Assembly (NCBI GenBank): GCA_025356615.1
Contig: JANXSH010001346.1
Location: 1-7,425, forward strand
Direction: 5' to 3'
DNA from: Planctomycetia bacterium
GTDB taxonomy: Bacteria; Planctomycetota; Planctomycetia; Gemmatales; Gemmataceae
Length of the DNA stretch: 7,425 bases
In this document: positions 1 to 6,100 of the stretch, piece by piece
How the letters are laid out: the number at the start of each line of letters is the position of its first letter
How positions within the stretch are numbered: the stretch's first letter is position 1
Position numbers and translations under genes: made by a program
The notes under the pieces: model-generated
Database searches by the model: none
Told to the model about the DNA's origin: nothing
What the model saw: only the letters and a program-made list of their open reading frames with translations

Positions 1-26
1 TGAATCCATCCGTCGCCAACGCTTCC

Positions 27-41
27 GGCTCGTTCGGAGCC
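27..41 (+). promoter_or_regulatory. Small stem-loop just upstream of bioF
   Basis: GGCTC (27-31) and GAGCC (37-41) form a perfect 5-bp stem around the loop GTTCG. It ends 8 nt before the bioF ATG, where a ribosome-binding site would normally lie, and no Shine-Dalgarno sequence is visible there. It could affect initiation or be the end of an upstream element, but a 5-bp stem is easily found by chance in DNA this GC-rich. Confidence 0.2.
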
Positions 42-49
42 ACCCCCCA

Positions 50-1201
50 ATGCCCTCCTGGATGGACGACGACCTCGACCGACGGCGCGCAGCGGGCCTC
101 TACCGCCACCGTCGTCGGCTCCGGTCCGGGCAAGGGGCCACGGTCCACCATCGACACGCGAACCTCGTCAACTTCGCTTCCAACGACTACCTCGCCTACG
201 CGCATGATCCGCGACTTGCGCGCGCCGCCGCCCGTGCCGCCCATCACTACGGCTGCGGGGCCGGCGCGTCGCCCCTCGTCACCGGCCTCTTGCCGCCGCT
301 ACAACGCCTCGAGCGCGACCTCGCACGCTGGGAAGGCGCGGAGGCAGCCCTCGTCTTCCCCAGCGGCTTCCAGTGCAACGTCGCCGTCGTCTCGACGCTG
401 GCGGGCGCGGGCGACGCCCTGTTCAGCGATGCGGCCAACCACGCCAGCCTCATCGACGGCTGTCGCCTGAGCCGGGCGGCGGTTCACGTCTACCGTCACA
501 ACGACCTGTCCCATCTCGACGAGTTGCTGCGCGCGGGCGGGGAGGCTCGTCGGCGATTCATCGTCAGCGATAGCGTCTTCAGCATGGACGGCGACTTCGC
601 GGACCTCGCGGGGTTGCTCCGTCTTGCACGCGAGCACGATGCGATGCTGATACTCGACGAGGCCCACGCGACCGGCGTCCTCGGCGCACACGGCAGGGGG
701 CTGACCGACTCGCTCGCAGAAAAAGACGATCGCCTGGTCAAACTCGGCACCCTCTCCAAGGCGCTCGGCTCGCAGGGCGGCTTCGTCGCCGGCTCGGGCA
801 AGCTGATCGACTGGCTCGTGAACCACGCTCGGCCCTACATCTTCTCGACCGCCCTCGCCCCGCCCGCCGCCGCCGCCGCCCGCGCGATCGCCCTCGTTTC
901 CCTGGAGCCGGAGCGCCGCCGACACGTCCTCGCCCTGGCGGACAGCTTGCGCCAAAGGCTGCGCGCCCTCGGCCTGAGCGTCGGGCCGTCGGCCTGCCAG
1001 ATCGTGCCGGTCCTCGTCGGCGAGGCCCAAGCCGCCGTCGATCTCTCGCGGCGACTCGAAGGGCGTGGCCTCCTCGTCCCGGCTATCCGCCCGCCATCGG
1101 TCCCCGACGGAACGTCGCGCCTGCGGATCAGCCTGTCGGCGGGGCACACGGAGGCGGACATCGAGCGCCTCGTCGGGGCACTATCGGAGCGACGACTTTG
1201 A
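50..1201 (+). CDS. bioF: 8-amino-7-oxononanoate synthase (BioF), biotin biosynthesis
   Basis: A cytoplasmic PLP enzyme that condenses pimeloyl-ACP (or pimeloyl-CoA) with L-alanine to give 8-amino-7-oxononanoate, the first dedicated step of biotin ring assembly. The 383 residues match the usual family length (E. coli BioF has 384). Visible landmarks are NFASNDYL (41-48), the glycine-rich GAGASPLVTG (70-79), HASLIDG (131-137, the His that stacks on the PLP ring), DEAHATG (203-209, the Asp/His that bind the cofactor), TLSKALG (234-240, with K237 as the Schiff-base lysine) and IRPPSVP (347-353). The ATG at 50 gives the normal N-terminus (SWMDDDLDRRR); it is preceded by a C-rich CACCCCCCA leader and not by a Shine-Dalgarno site. 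The related 2-amino-3-ketobutyrate CoA ligase is the main alternative, but the IRPPSVP segment and overall match favour BioF. No other biotin gene lies in the window; the DNA to the left is not visible. Confidence 0.93.
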   Translation: MPSWMDDDLDRRRAAGLYRHRRRLRSGQGATVHHRHANLVNFASNDYLAYAHDPRLARAAARAAHHYGCGAGASPLVTGLLPPLQRLERDLARWEGAEAALVFPSGFQCNVAVVSTLAGAGDALFSDAANHASLIDGCRLSRAAVHVYRHNDLSHLDELLRAGGEARRRFIVSDSVFSMDGDFADLAGLLRLAREHDAMLILDEAHATGVLGAHGRGLTDSLAEKDDRLVKLGTLSKALGSQGGFVAGSGKLIDWLVNHARPYIFSTALAPPAAAAARAIALVSLEPERRRHVLALADSLRQRLRALGLSVGPSACQIVPVLVGEAQAAVDLSRRLEGRGLLVPAIRPPSVPDGTSRLRISLSAGHTEADIERLVGALSERRL

Positions 1202-1216
1202 AGCGGTGTCGGTGTG

Positions 1217-1242
1217 TTGCCCCTGGCCGGAATTGGTAGAAT
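1217..1242 (+). promoter_or_regulatory. Candidate promoter of the Uma2/DUF1152 pair
   Basis: In the 74-bp gap after bioF, TAGAAT (1237-1242) resembles a sigma-70 -10 box (5 of 6 to TATAAT). The nearest -35-like element, TTGCCC (1217-1222), is only 14 bp away, which is shorter than ideal; reading TGTTGC (1215-1220) instead gives 16 bp but a poorer match. The -10-like box lies 33 bp before the Uma2 start codon, so the position is sensible. Planctomycete promoters are poorly defined, so this is tentative. Confidence 0.3.
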
Positions 1243-1275
1243 GGAAGCGATCCCAGGAAATGAACGAGGTGAACG

Positions 1276-2004
1276 ATGTCGAGGCTACCCTCCCCCCCAA
1301 CCGCGAGGCGGCTCGAGTACCCGACGACGGATGGCAAGCCGATGGCCGAGACCGACCTGCACCGCGACCTGATGGTCGCCCTGATCGAGACGCTCGAGGC
1401 GTTCTACCTCGACGAGTCTTCGGTCTACGTCTCGGGGAACCTGCTGCTCTATTACGAAAAGGGCAACCGCCGGAAGCGTCTCGCGCCGGATGTCTTCCTG
1501 GTGCGAGGGGTCGCCAAGCATCGGCGCGAGAACTACCTGTTGTGGGAGGAGGGCCATTCGCCGAGGTTCGTCATCGAGTTGACCTCGTCCAGCACACGGA
1601 GGGAGGACACGAACAAGAAGAAGGCACTCTATCGTGATGTCTTGAAGGTGCGTGAATATTTCTTGTTCGACCCGAACGAGGACTACCTGACGCCTCCGAT
1701 GCAGGGTTGGCGGCTGGTCAAGGGCGTCTACCAGTCGATCCGCCCGGTGGACGGTCGGCTGCCGAGCCGGGCGACGGGGCTGCACCTGGAGCGGGACGGG
1801 AATGAACTGCGCCTGTGGAACCCCGCGACTCGGGAATGGCTGCTCGTTCCCGTGCAGGAAGAGCATCGGTTGCGGCTCCTCGCCGAGGAGCAGGCCGAAC
1901 AGGCGGACGAGCGTGCCGCCGAGGCCAAGGAGCGGGCCAACCGCGCCGAGGCGGAGCTGCGCCGACTGCGCCAGCAATTCGGGGTGCGTGACGAGTCGAT
2001 CTAA
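1276..2004 (+). CDS. Uma2-family (DUF820) putative PD-(D/E)XK endonuclease with C-terminal coiled coil
   Basis: A 242-residue protein of the Uma2 family, a restriction-endonuclease-like fold very abundant in cyanobacteria and planctomycetes whose cellular role is unknown. The core shows the expected order: a helix with HRDLMVALIETLE (29-41), APDVFLV (70-76, with D72 as the likely metal-binding Asp), FVIELTSSST (98-107, with E101 as the likely catalytic acid), then a basic KKK (114-116) followed by YRDVLKVREYFLFD (119-132), the usual Y..vGV.EYW..D element. From about residue 195 the sequence turns into a Glu/Ala/Arg-rich heptad-like stretch to about 235, a probable coiled coil also common in planctomycete members. 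The ATG is well placed behind GAGGTG (1266-1271, 4-nt spacing). DUF1152 follows 15 bp downstream on the same strand, suggesting cotranscription. Family assignment is firm; nuclease activity and biological role are inferred from the fold. Confidence 0.88.
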   Translation: MSRLPSPPTARRLEYPTTDGKPMAETDLHRDLMVALIETLEAFYLDESSVYVSGNLLLYYEKGNRRKRLAPDVFLVRGVAKHRRENYLLWEEGHSPRFVIELTSSSTRREDTNKKKALYRDVLKVREYFLFDPNEDYLTPPMQGWRLVKGVYQSIRPVDGRLPSRATGLHLERDGNELRLWNPATREWLLVPVQEEHRLRLLAEEQAEQADERAAEAKERANRAEAELRRLRQQFGVRDESI

Positions 2005-2019
2005 TGTTGGAGCCGATCC

Positions 2020-2973
2020 ATGCTCGAAATCCCCTTCCTGCGTCACCTCGCCGCCGCCGATCGCGTCCTCATCGCCGGTGCGGGCGGCGGCTACGACGTG
2101 TTCTGCGGCCTGCCGCTCTACTTCGCCCTGCGCGATGCGGGCAAGCAGGTCTGGCTCGCCAACCTGTCGTTCACGATCCTGGAGAGTTGCACGGGTCGGC
2201 GGCGGACGCCGGCGCTCCTCGAAATCGACGCCGACTCACAGCGCAAGGGATTCATCGATTACTTCCCCGAGGGCTACCTCGCGCAGTGGTTCCGCGAGCG
2301 CGGCGAAGAGGTATCGATCTTCTGCCTCCACCGAACCGGAGTCGTCCCGCTGCGCGAGGCGTATGAACACCTCCTCGCCGAATTGAACTTCGATACGCTG
2401 CTCCTCGTCGATGGCGGGACGGACAGCCTGATGCGTGGCGACGAGGAGGGGCTTGGCACGCCGCATGAGGACATCGCAACCATCGCGGCGACCTACGAAC
2501 TCCCCGTCGCGCGGAAGCTGCTCGCCTGCCTCGGCTTCGGCGTCGATGCCTTTCACGGAGTCTCGCACTATCTCTATCTCGAGGCGGTGTCCGATCTCAT
2601 CCGTCAAGGGGCGTACCTCGGGGCGTTCTCCCTCACGGCGGACATGCCGGGGGTCGAACTCTTCCGCCAGGCGACGCTCTCCGTCTTCGGCCAGATGCCG
2701 CGCCACCCGAGCATCGTCAACAGCTCGATCCTCTCGGCGATCGGCGGGCACTACGGCGACCACCACTCCACCGCCCGAACGCAGGGCAGCGAGTTGTGGA
2801 TCAACCCGCTGATGGCCCTCTACTGGTGCTTCCAACTCGAGCCGGTCGCCCGGCGCGTACAATACCTCGACGCGATGATGAAGACAGAGTCGATGTCCGA
2901 TGTCGCCGTCGTCCTCATCCGGTGGATGGCGACTCGACGGGAGGTTCGCGAAGGCAGGCCGATTCCGGTGTAA
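2020..2973 (+). CDS. DUF1152 domain protein of unknown function
   Basis: A 317-residue protein recognised as DUF1152 by its N-terminal VLIAGAGGGYDVFCGLPLY (16-34), a hydrophobic strand then a Gly-rich loop like those of nucleotide-binding folds, and by DGGTDSLMRGDEE (131-143). The C-terminal part has SIVNSSILSAIGGHYGDHH (231-249), rich in conserved-looking His and Asp, and a WINPLMALYWCF segment (260-271). There is no signal peptide and no convincing membrane helix, so it is probably cytoplasmic. The family has no established biochemical function that I know of; the Gly-rich loop and the DGGTDSL motif suggest binding of a nucleotide or other small ligand, but that is inference. The start ATG lies 7 nt after GGAG (2009-2012), and the gene begins 15 bp after the Uma2 stop, so the two are probably one transcription unit. 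The end is followed by an 87-bp gap before dusB. Confidence 0.8.
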   Translation: MLEIPFLRHLAAADRVLIAGAGGGYDVFCGLPLYFALRDAGKQVWLANLSFTILESCTGRRRTPALLEIDADSQRKGFIDYFPEGYLAQWFRERGEEVSIFCLHRTGVVPLREAYEHLLAELNFDTLLLVDGGTDSLMRGDEEGLGTPHEDIATIAATYELPVARKLLACLGFGVDAFHGVSHYLYLEAVSDLIRQGAYLGAFSLTADMPGVELFRQATLSVFGQMPRHPSIVNSSILSAIGGHYGDHHSTARTQGSELWINPLMALYWCFQLEPVARRVQYLDAMMKTESMSDVAVVLIRWMATRREVREGRPIPV

Positions 2974-2986
2974 GGGTCGGCTGGTG

Positions 2987-3033
2987 TCGCCCCAACGTCG
3001 TCCCCCGCGTATCCTGATAGGGATCGTGCGATC
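2987..3033 (+). promoter_or_regulatory. Candidate promoter/operator region before dusB
   Basis: TATCCT (3010-3015) is a possible -10 box, with TCGCCC (2987-2992) 17 bp upstream as a weak -35. Two short inverted repeats overlap it: ATCC (3011-3014) with GGAT (3021-3024), and GATCG (3022-3026) with CGATC (3029-3033), the second a near-palindrome of 12 bp that could be an operator. All matches are weak, and GATCG-type palindromes arise easily in this base composition. Confidence 0.2.
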
Positions 3034-3060
3034 GAGCAGTACACAGAAGGATCACGACCG

Positions 3061-4155
3061 TTGTTAGAGCTTAGTCCCGTGTTCCCCGTCTCCGCGAGTC
3101 GCCCCGCCGTCATTCGGCTCGGCGGCCTCGCCCTTCGCTCGCGCTACACGCTCGCGCCGCTGGCGGGCTACACGAACCTGCCGTTTCGCCTCGCCGTCCG
3201 CGAGGTCGCGCCCCCCGGTCTGGCGACGACGGACCTCGTCAACGCGCGGGCCATGCTCGTCCGCAGTCGCCGGACGATGGAACTCATCAAGACGTGCCCG
3301 GCGGATCGTCCGCTCAGCGTGCAAATCTACGGCACCGAGCCGGCGATCATGTGCGAGGCGGCGAAGTGGCTCGAGAATTACGGCGTCAACAGCGTCGATA
3401 TCAACATGGGTTGCCCCGTTCACAAGGTCGTGCGCGGCGGGGGCGGGTCGGCCATGATGTGCGACTCCGTCTCGACGATCGCCCTCGTCCGGGCCATCGT
3501 CGAGTCCGTCAAGATCCCGATCACCGTGAAGATGCGCCTCGGATGGGACGACGACCAACTGACCGCGCCGTTCTTCGCGCGCGAGTTCGAGAAGGCGGGC
3601 GTCGCGGGGCTGACGATCCACGGTCGGACGCGCGAGCAGGGCTTTTCGGGCCACGTCAAGCTCGACGGCATCCGCGCCGTCGTCGAGGCGGTCGAGCGAA
3701 TCCCGGTCTTAGGCAACGGCGACGTGCGGAGCCTCGCCGACGCCGAGCGCATGCTGCGCGAGACGGGCTGTGCCGGCATCGCCATCGGGCGGGGCGCACT
3801 CCTCAACCCCTGGACGTTCGCCCAACTCGAACGCTGGGAGCGCACCGGCGAGACGCGCTTCCTCGGGACGTACCGCGAGCGCCTGACGCTGATGGATCGT
3901 CATTTTCGCTTACTCGTCGAACACCAGACCGAGCGCTTCGCCTGCCTGACCTTCCGCAAGGTGGCGACGTGGTATTGCAAGGTGCTGAAGCCGGGCCGGG
4001 CGATCCAGCAAGAGTTGGTGATGATCGACTCGTTGCGGCACTTCGAGGAGATCGTGGAGCGGATCGGGGAGATCATCGAGGGGCGCGGGGCGGACGAGTT
4101 GCCGGACGCGGAGATGAATATCAAGGTTCCGTCGGGGCCGATCGAGCATTGGTGA
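3061..4155 (+). CDS. dusB: tRNA-dihydrouridine synthase, DusB type
   Basis: An FMN-dependent cytoplasmic enzyme that reduces specific uridines in the tRNA D-loop to dihydrouridine using NAD(P)H. The 364-residue protein has the TIM-barrel Dus signature throughout: LAPLAGYTNLPFR (31-43, flavin-binding start of the barrel), SVQIYG (86-91), DINMGCPVHKVVRGGGGSAM (113-132) with C118 as the catalytic acid cysteine, ITVKMRLGW (near 153-161), LTIHGRTREQGFSG, then VLGNGDV and GIAIGRGALLNPW, which bind the flavin phosphate. The tail is the helical tRNA-binding domain. It is slightly longer than E. coli DusB (about 321 aa), mostly through N-terminal and C-terminal extensions. The start is taken as TTG at 3061 because AGAAGG (3045-3050) lies 10 nt upstream; an in-frame GTG at 3079 is the alternative and would remove six residues. 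No fis gene, the classical dusB partner in enterobacteria, follows. Subgroup assignment (DusB against other Dus) is from overall resemblance. Confidence 0.92.
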   Translation: MLELSPVFPVSASRPAVIRLGGLALRSRYTLAPLAGYTNLPFRLAVREVAPPGLATTDLVNARAMLVRSRRTMELIKTCPADRPLSVQIYGTEPAIMCEAAKWLENYGVNSVDINMGCPVHKVVRGGGGSAMMCDSVSTIALVRAIVESVKIPITVKMRLGWDDDQLTAPFFAREFEKAGVAGLTIHGRTREQGFSGHVKLDGIRAVVEAVERIPVLGNGDVRSLADAERMLRETGCAGIAIGRGALLNPWTFAQLERWERTGETRFLGTYRERLTLMDRHFRLLVEHQTERFACLTFRKVATWYCKVLKPGRAIQQELVMIDSLRHFEEIVERIGEIIEGRGADELPDAEMNIKVPSGPIEHW

Positions 4156-4193
4156 TGTAGGCAAAGGCTTGACAAGATGAGGACGCGGGAGCG

Positions 4194-4221
4194 AAGCCCA
4201 CCCGTTGCAACGGGTGGGCTT
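4194..4221. repeat. Perfect 28-bp palindrome, REP-like
   Basis: The left arm AAGCCCACCCGTTG is followed directly by its exact reverse complement CAACGGGTGGGCTT, with the centre between 4207 and 4208. A weaker AGCG (4190-4193) / CGCT (4227-4230) match could extend the arm past an internal mismatch. It sits 38 bp after the dusB stop and 59 bp before the methyltransferase ATG. It has no downstream T-tract, so it is a poor intrinsic terminator, though a hairpin of this strength could still halt or protect a transcript. The GC-rich arms and intergenic site resemble repetitive extragenic palindromes moved by IS200-like (RAYT) transposases; only one copy is present here, so repetitiveness is inference. 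Confidence 0.75.
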
Positions 4222-4271
4222 GGGATCGCTTAAGTAAAACTGTAACGAACGAACACGAACCCGCACGGAAG
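4220..4271 (+). promoter_or_regulatory. Candidate promoter and leader of the methyltransferase
   Basis: A conspicuously A/T-rich patch (4229-4249) lies directly after the palindrome. TGTAAC (4241-4246) could be a -10 box with TTGGGA (4220-4225, overlapping the palindrome edge) 15 bp upstream; TAAAAC (4235-4240) is another option. Three CGAAC units follow (4246-4250, 4250-4254, 4256-4260). GGAAG (4267-4271), 8 nt before the ATG, may be a weak Shine-Dalgarno site. No symmetric C-box of the kind used by controller proteins of PvuII-type restriction systems was recognised. Confidence 0.3.
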
Positions 4272-4279
4272 CACCCCCC

Positions 4280-5197
4280 ATGACCCTCGACCCCGCCTAC
4301 ACGACGCCCCTCGGCTCCTGCTACAACGCCGACGCCCTCGACGTGCTGCGCCAACTCCCCGACGACAGCGTCTCGCTCGTCGTCACGTCGCCGCCGTTTG
4401 CCTTACGGCGTAAGAAGGCGTATGGCAACGTGGACGCGCCGCAGTACATCGACTGGTTCATGCCCTTCGCCGACGAGATCCGGCGCGTCTTACGGCCCGA
4501 TGGGAGTTTCGTCTTCGAGCTGGCCCCGGCGTGGGAGAGGGGGACGGGCACGCGGTCGCTGTTCCTCTACGAACTCATCCTGAAGCTCTGCAAGACGTTC
4601 CACCTCATCCAGGAGGTCTACTGGAACAACCCCAGCCGACTGCCGGCACCGGCGGAGTACGTCACCATCAAGCGGACGCGCATCAAGGACTCCGTCAACG
4701 TCGTCTGGTGGCTCGGCAAGACGACGACGCCGAAGGCGGACAATCGGCGTGTGCTTCGGCCCTACAGCCGGTCGATGCACCGCCTCTTCCGCGACGGGGT
4801 GCAGCCTGCGCTTCGGCCCAGCGACCACCGGATCGGCGCGGGCTTCGACCGCGACAACGGCGGGGCGATCCCGCCGAACCTGTTGCAGCTCGCCAACACG
4901 ACCTCGCGCGACCCCTACCTCGACGCCTGCCGCGCGTCGAACCTGACGATCCACCCCGCGCGGTATCCCGAGGCGCTGCCGGAGTTCTTCATCCGCTTCT
5001 TGACCGACGTGGGCGACACCGTCCTCGACCCGTTCGCGGGGAGCAACGTGACGGGCCGGGCCGCCGAGACGCTGGCCCGAAGGTGGATCGCCTGCGAGGT
5101 CAACGAGGAGTACGTCGCGGGGAGCCGGTTGCGGTTCGATGCGATGCCCGCTGGGGAGGAACTCATGCCCGTTCCGCTCGGCTCCGCAACAGCGTGA
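4280..5197 (+). CDS. PvuII-like DNA methyltransferase (cytosine-N4, beta class)
   Basis: An S-adenosylmethionine-dependent methyltransferase that modifies duplex DNA. Catalytic motif IV, TSPPF (36-40), is the SPP-type signature of cytosine-N4 enzymes and precedes the SAM-binding motif I, DPFAGSNVTG (250-259), which is the beta-class order; E273 fits motif II. Beyond the motifs, I recognise segments shared with M.PvuII: SPPFALRRKKAYGN (37-50), VKD/IKD-SVNVVWW (135-144), DNGGAIPPNLLQ (192-203) and HPARYPEALPEFFIRFLT (225-242). This predicts recognition of CAGCTG or something close to it. At 305 residues it is a little shorter than M.PvuII (336) and lacks some C-terminal sequence. The ATG follows a CACCCCCC leader. 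The next gene converges on it, overlapping its last 35 bp. No endonuclease or controller gene resembling those of PvuII is adjacent, so it may be an orphan methyltransferase; exact target and product are inferred. Confidence 0.92.
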   Translation: MTLDPAYTTPLGSCYNADALDVLRQLPDDSVSLVVTSPPFALRRKKAYGNVDAPQYIDWFMPFADEIRRVLRPDGSFVFELAPAWERGTGTRSLFLYELILKLCKTFHLIQEVYWNNPSRLPAPAEYVTIKRTRIKDSVNVVWWLGKTTTPKADNRRVLRPYSRSMHRLFRDGVQPALRPSDHRIGAGFDRDNGGAIPPNLLQLANTTSRDPYLDACRASNLTIHPARYPEALPEFFIRFLTDVGDTVLDPFAGSNVTGRAAETLARRWIACEVNEEYVAGSRLRFDAMPAGEELMPVPLGSATA

Positions 5198-5846
5198 GGT
5201 GCCGTCCGAATCGCTGGTCGAGTTGACTGTGCAGGTCGCACAACTGCCCGGCCTCGGCGGCGGTGCATTCGCGACCGTTGCCGAGTGTCACACTCCCGGC
5301 GGAGAGGAGCCGCTCGATCTCCGTGAGTTGCTTCTGCAACTCGTCGAGCCGGACATCGACGGCGCTGCCGAGGCGGTCGCCCATCGACCAGAATCGGCAC
5401 GCCTCACTGAACGTCCATTCCGCGTGGCGTCCCTGTTTGAGCTTGCCCAGCGCGGCGCTCGCGAACAGCCCCTGGAGGAGGATGTCCTGGTCCCGACTCA
5501 GCGGGTTCGTGGGGGGCCGTTTGGCCGTCAGGGGTGGCGTCTCCTCGCCCTGGAGGAGCTTCCGCACGACCTGACGACCGTCGCGCGTCAGGCTGTAGAG
5601 CTTCAGCCCGACCTTGACCATCCAGCCGCGCTTCGGAAGCCCCTTCTCGCCCATGATGCCCGACAGCACCTTGTTCGAGTCAGGGTAATTGTCTTCGTAC
5701 CCCTTGAGGCCGAAGGTGCGCGGGTACTTCTGCCAGGCGCTGATGATGAGCGCCTCGGCGCTGAACGGCGTCTGGCCCTGGTCCTCGAGGTGCGAGGCGG
5801 CCAGGAGAATCTTCTCAGGCAATGTGCCCTCGGTGAGCTGCTGCAT
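5163..5846 (-). CDS. Uncharacterised protein with winged-helix-like N-terminus, convergent with the methyltransferase
   Basis: A 227-residue protein that I cannot assign to a named family. The first 100 residues look like a compact helical/winged-helix DNA-binding domain: LPEKILLAASHLE (9-21), FSAEALIISAWQKYPRTFGL (28-47), YPDSNKVLSGIMGEKGL (54-70), then RGWMVKVGLKLYSLTRDGRQVVRKLL (73-98), whose lysine-rich strand plus Y.LT..G ending is typical of a wing followed by a helix. A Pro-rich linker (about 103-116) leads to a second helical part, ILLQGLFASAALGKLKQGRHAEWTFSEACRFW (122-153), and to a likely coiled coil (about 158-184). There is no signal peptide, membrane segment or clear PD-(D/E)XK motif. 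The start is supported by AGGGGAAG (+ strand 5851-5858) just upstream, and third codon positions are strongly G/C on this strand. Its stop lies inside the methyltransferase gene, so the two overlap tail to tail by 35 bp. A role as DNA-binding partner or regulator linked to DNA modification is inference. Confidence 0.82.
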   Translation of the reverse strand: MQQLTEGTLPEKILLAASHLEDQGQTPFSAEALIISAWQKYPRTFGLKGYEDNYPDSNKVLSGIMGEKGLPKRGWMVKVGLKLYSLTRDGRQVVRKLLQGEETPPLTAKRPPTNPLSRDQDILLQGLFASAALGKLKQGRHAEWTFSEACRFWSMGDRLGSAVDVRLDELQKQLTEIERLLSAGSVTLGNGRECTAAEAGQLCDLHSQLDQRFGRHLTLLRSRAERA

Positions 5847-5925
5847 TGGCCTTCCCCTATTCCGCGTCGTGTCGTCGTGGTTCGTCCCCGGAACGATTGT
5901 GCGCCTTGGCGAGAGGCTTTGCTAG

Positions 5926-6030
5926 TCAACTGAAGGCCATCCGCAGGAGGTTCGTCGGAAGAGAGGTGATGTCGTCGGCATAATTGACGTGCGCGGTTTC
6001 GTGGCCTAGCGTCGCATGGCGGCGGCGTGT
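5926..6030 (-). pseudogene. Possible C-terminal remnant of a lost gene
   Basis: Between an in-frame stop at 6031-6033 and a TGA at 5926-5928, the minus strand is open for 34 codons with no usable start near its beginning. It reads like real protein, including the segments ATLGHETAHVNYADDI and TSLPTNLLRMAFS before the stop. HETAH (5989-6003) fits the HExxH zinc-protease pattern, but that may be chance. The reading frame upstream of the stop (to 6120) also lacks further stops. A 34-codon open stretch is common by chance in GC-rich DNA, so this is only a candidate for the decayed tail of a displaced gene. Confidence 0.22.
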
Positions 6031-6071
6031 TCAGGCGAACACTGGAGGCCGATGCGGAAGGACGGATGAAG

Positions 6072-6100
6072 CTCCGTTTTCCCCGTTGCCGGGATCGGAG
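6072..6100 (+). other. Bulged stem-loop in the phosphoketolase leader region
   Basis: CTCCG (6072-6076) pairs with CGGAG (6096-6100), then after an internal loop (TTTTC against AT) CCCG (6082-6085) pairs with CGGG (6090-6093) around the loop TTGC. It lies 64 bp before the phosphoketolase ATG. It could be a transcript leader structure or the terminator-like end of a lost gene; there is no T-tract after it. Confidence 0.25.

Noticed and set aside
1..3. The TGA at the left edge as the stop codon of an upstream gene.
   Set aside because: Three bases give no frame information, so an upstream gene end cannot be supported.
299..1147. A 282-codon minus-strand open frame across bioF.
   Set aside because: It is a shadow of bioF, with biased composition and no recognisable domain.
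3294..4160. A 288-codon plus-strand open frame inside dusB.
   Set aside because: It is an Arg/Gly/Pro-rich out-of-frame reading of dusB, which has full family motifs in its own frame.
4194..4230. The palindrome after dusB as an ordinary intrinsic terminator.
   Set aside because: The stem is strong, but no T-run follows on either strand, and the arms touch with no loop. It is listed as a repeat instead, though some effect on transcript ends is possible.
4246..4260. Three CGAAC units as a tandem repeat or operator array.
   Set aside because: The units are too short and unevenly spaced to claim as a repeat feature.
5163..5846. The convergent gene as the restriction endonuclease of a PvuII-like system.
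   Set aside because: It does not resemble R.PvuII, which is shorter (about 157 aa) and has other motifs, and no PD-(D/E)XK or HNH motif could be picked out. A new nuclease fold cannot be excluded by eye.
5139..5933. A 264-codon plus-strand open frame over the convergent hypothetical gene.
   Set aside because: The minus-strand reading has a good ribosome-binding site, protein-like patterns and G/C-rich third positions. The plus frame begins inside the methyltransferase gene and looks like complement sequence.
5989..6003. HETAH as evidence of a functional zinc metalloprotease.
   Set aside because: The open stretch is only 34 codons with no start, far too short for a protease domain, and a five-residue pattern occurs by chance.
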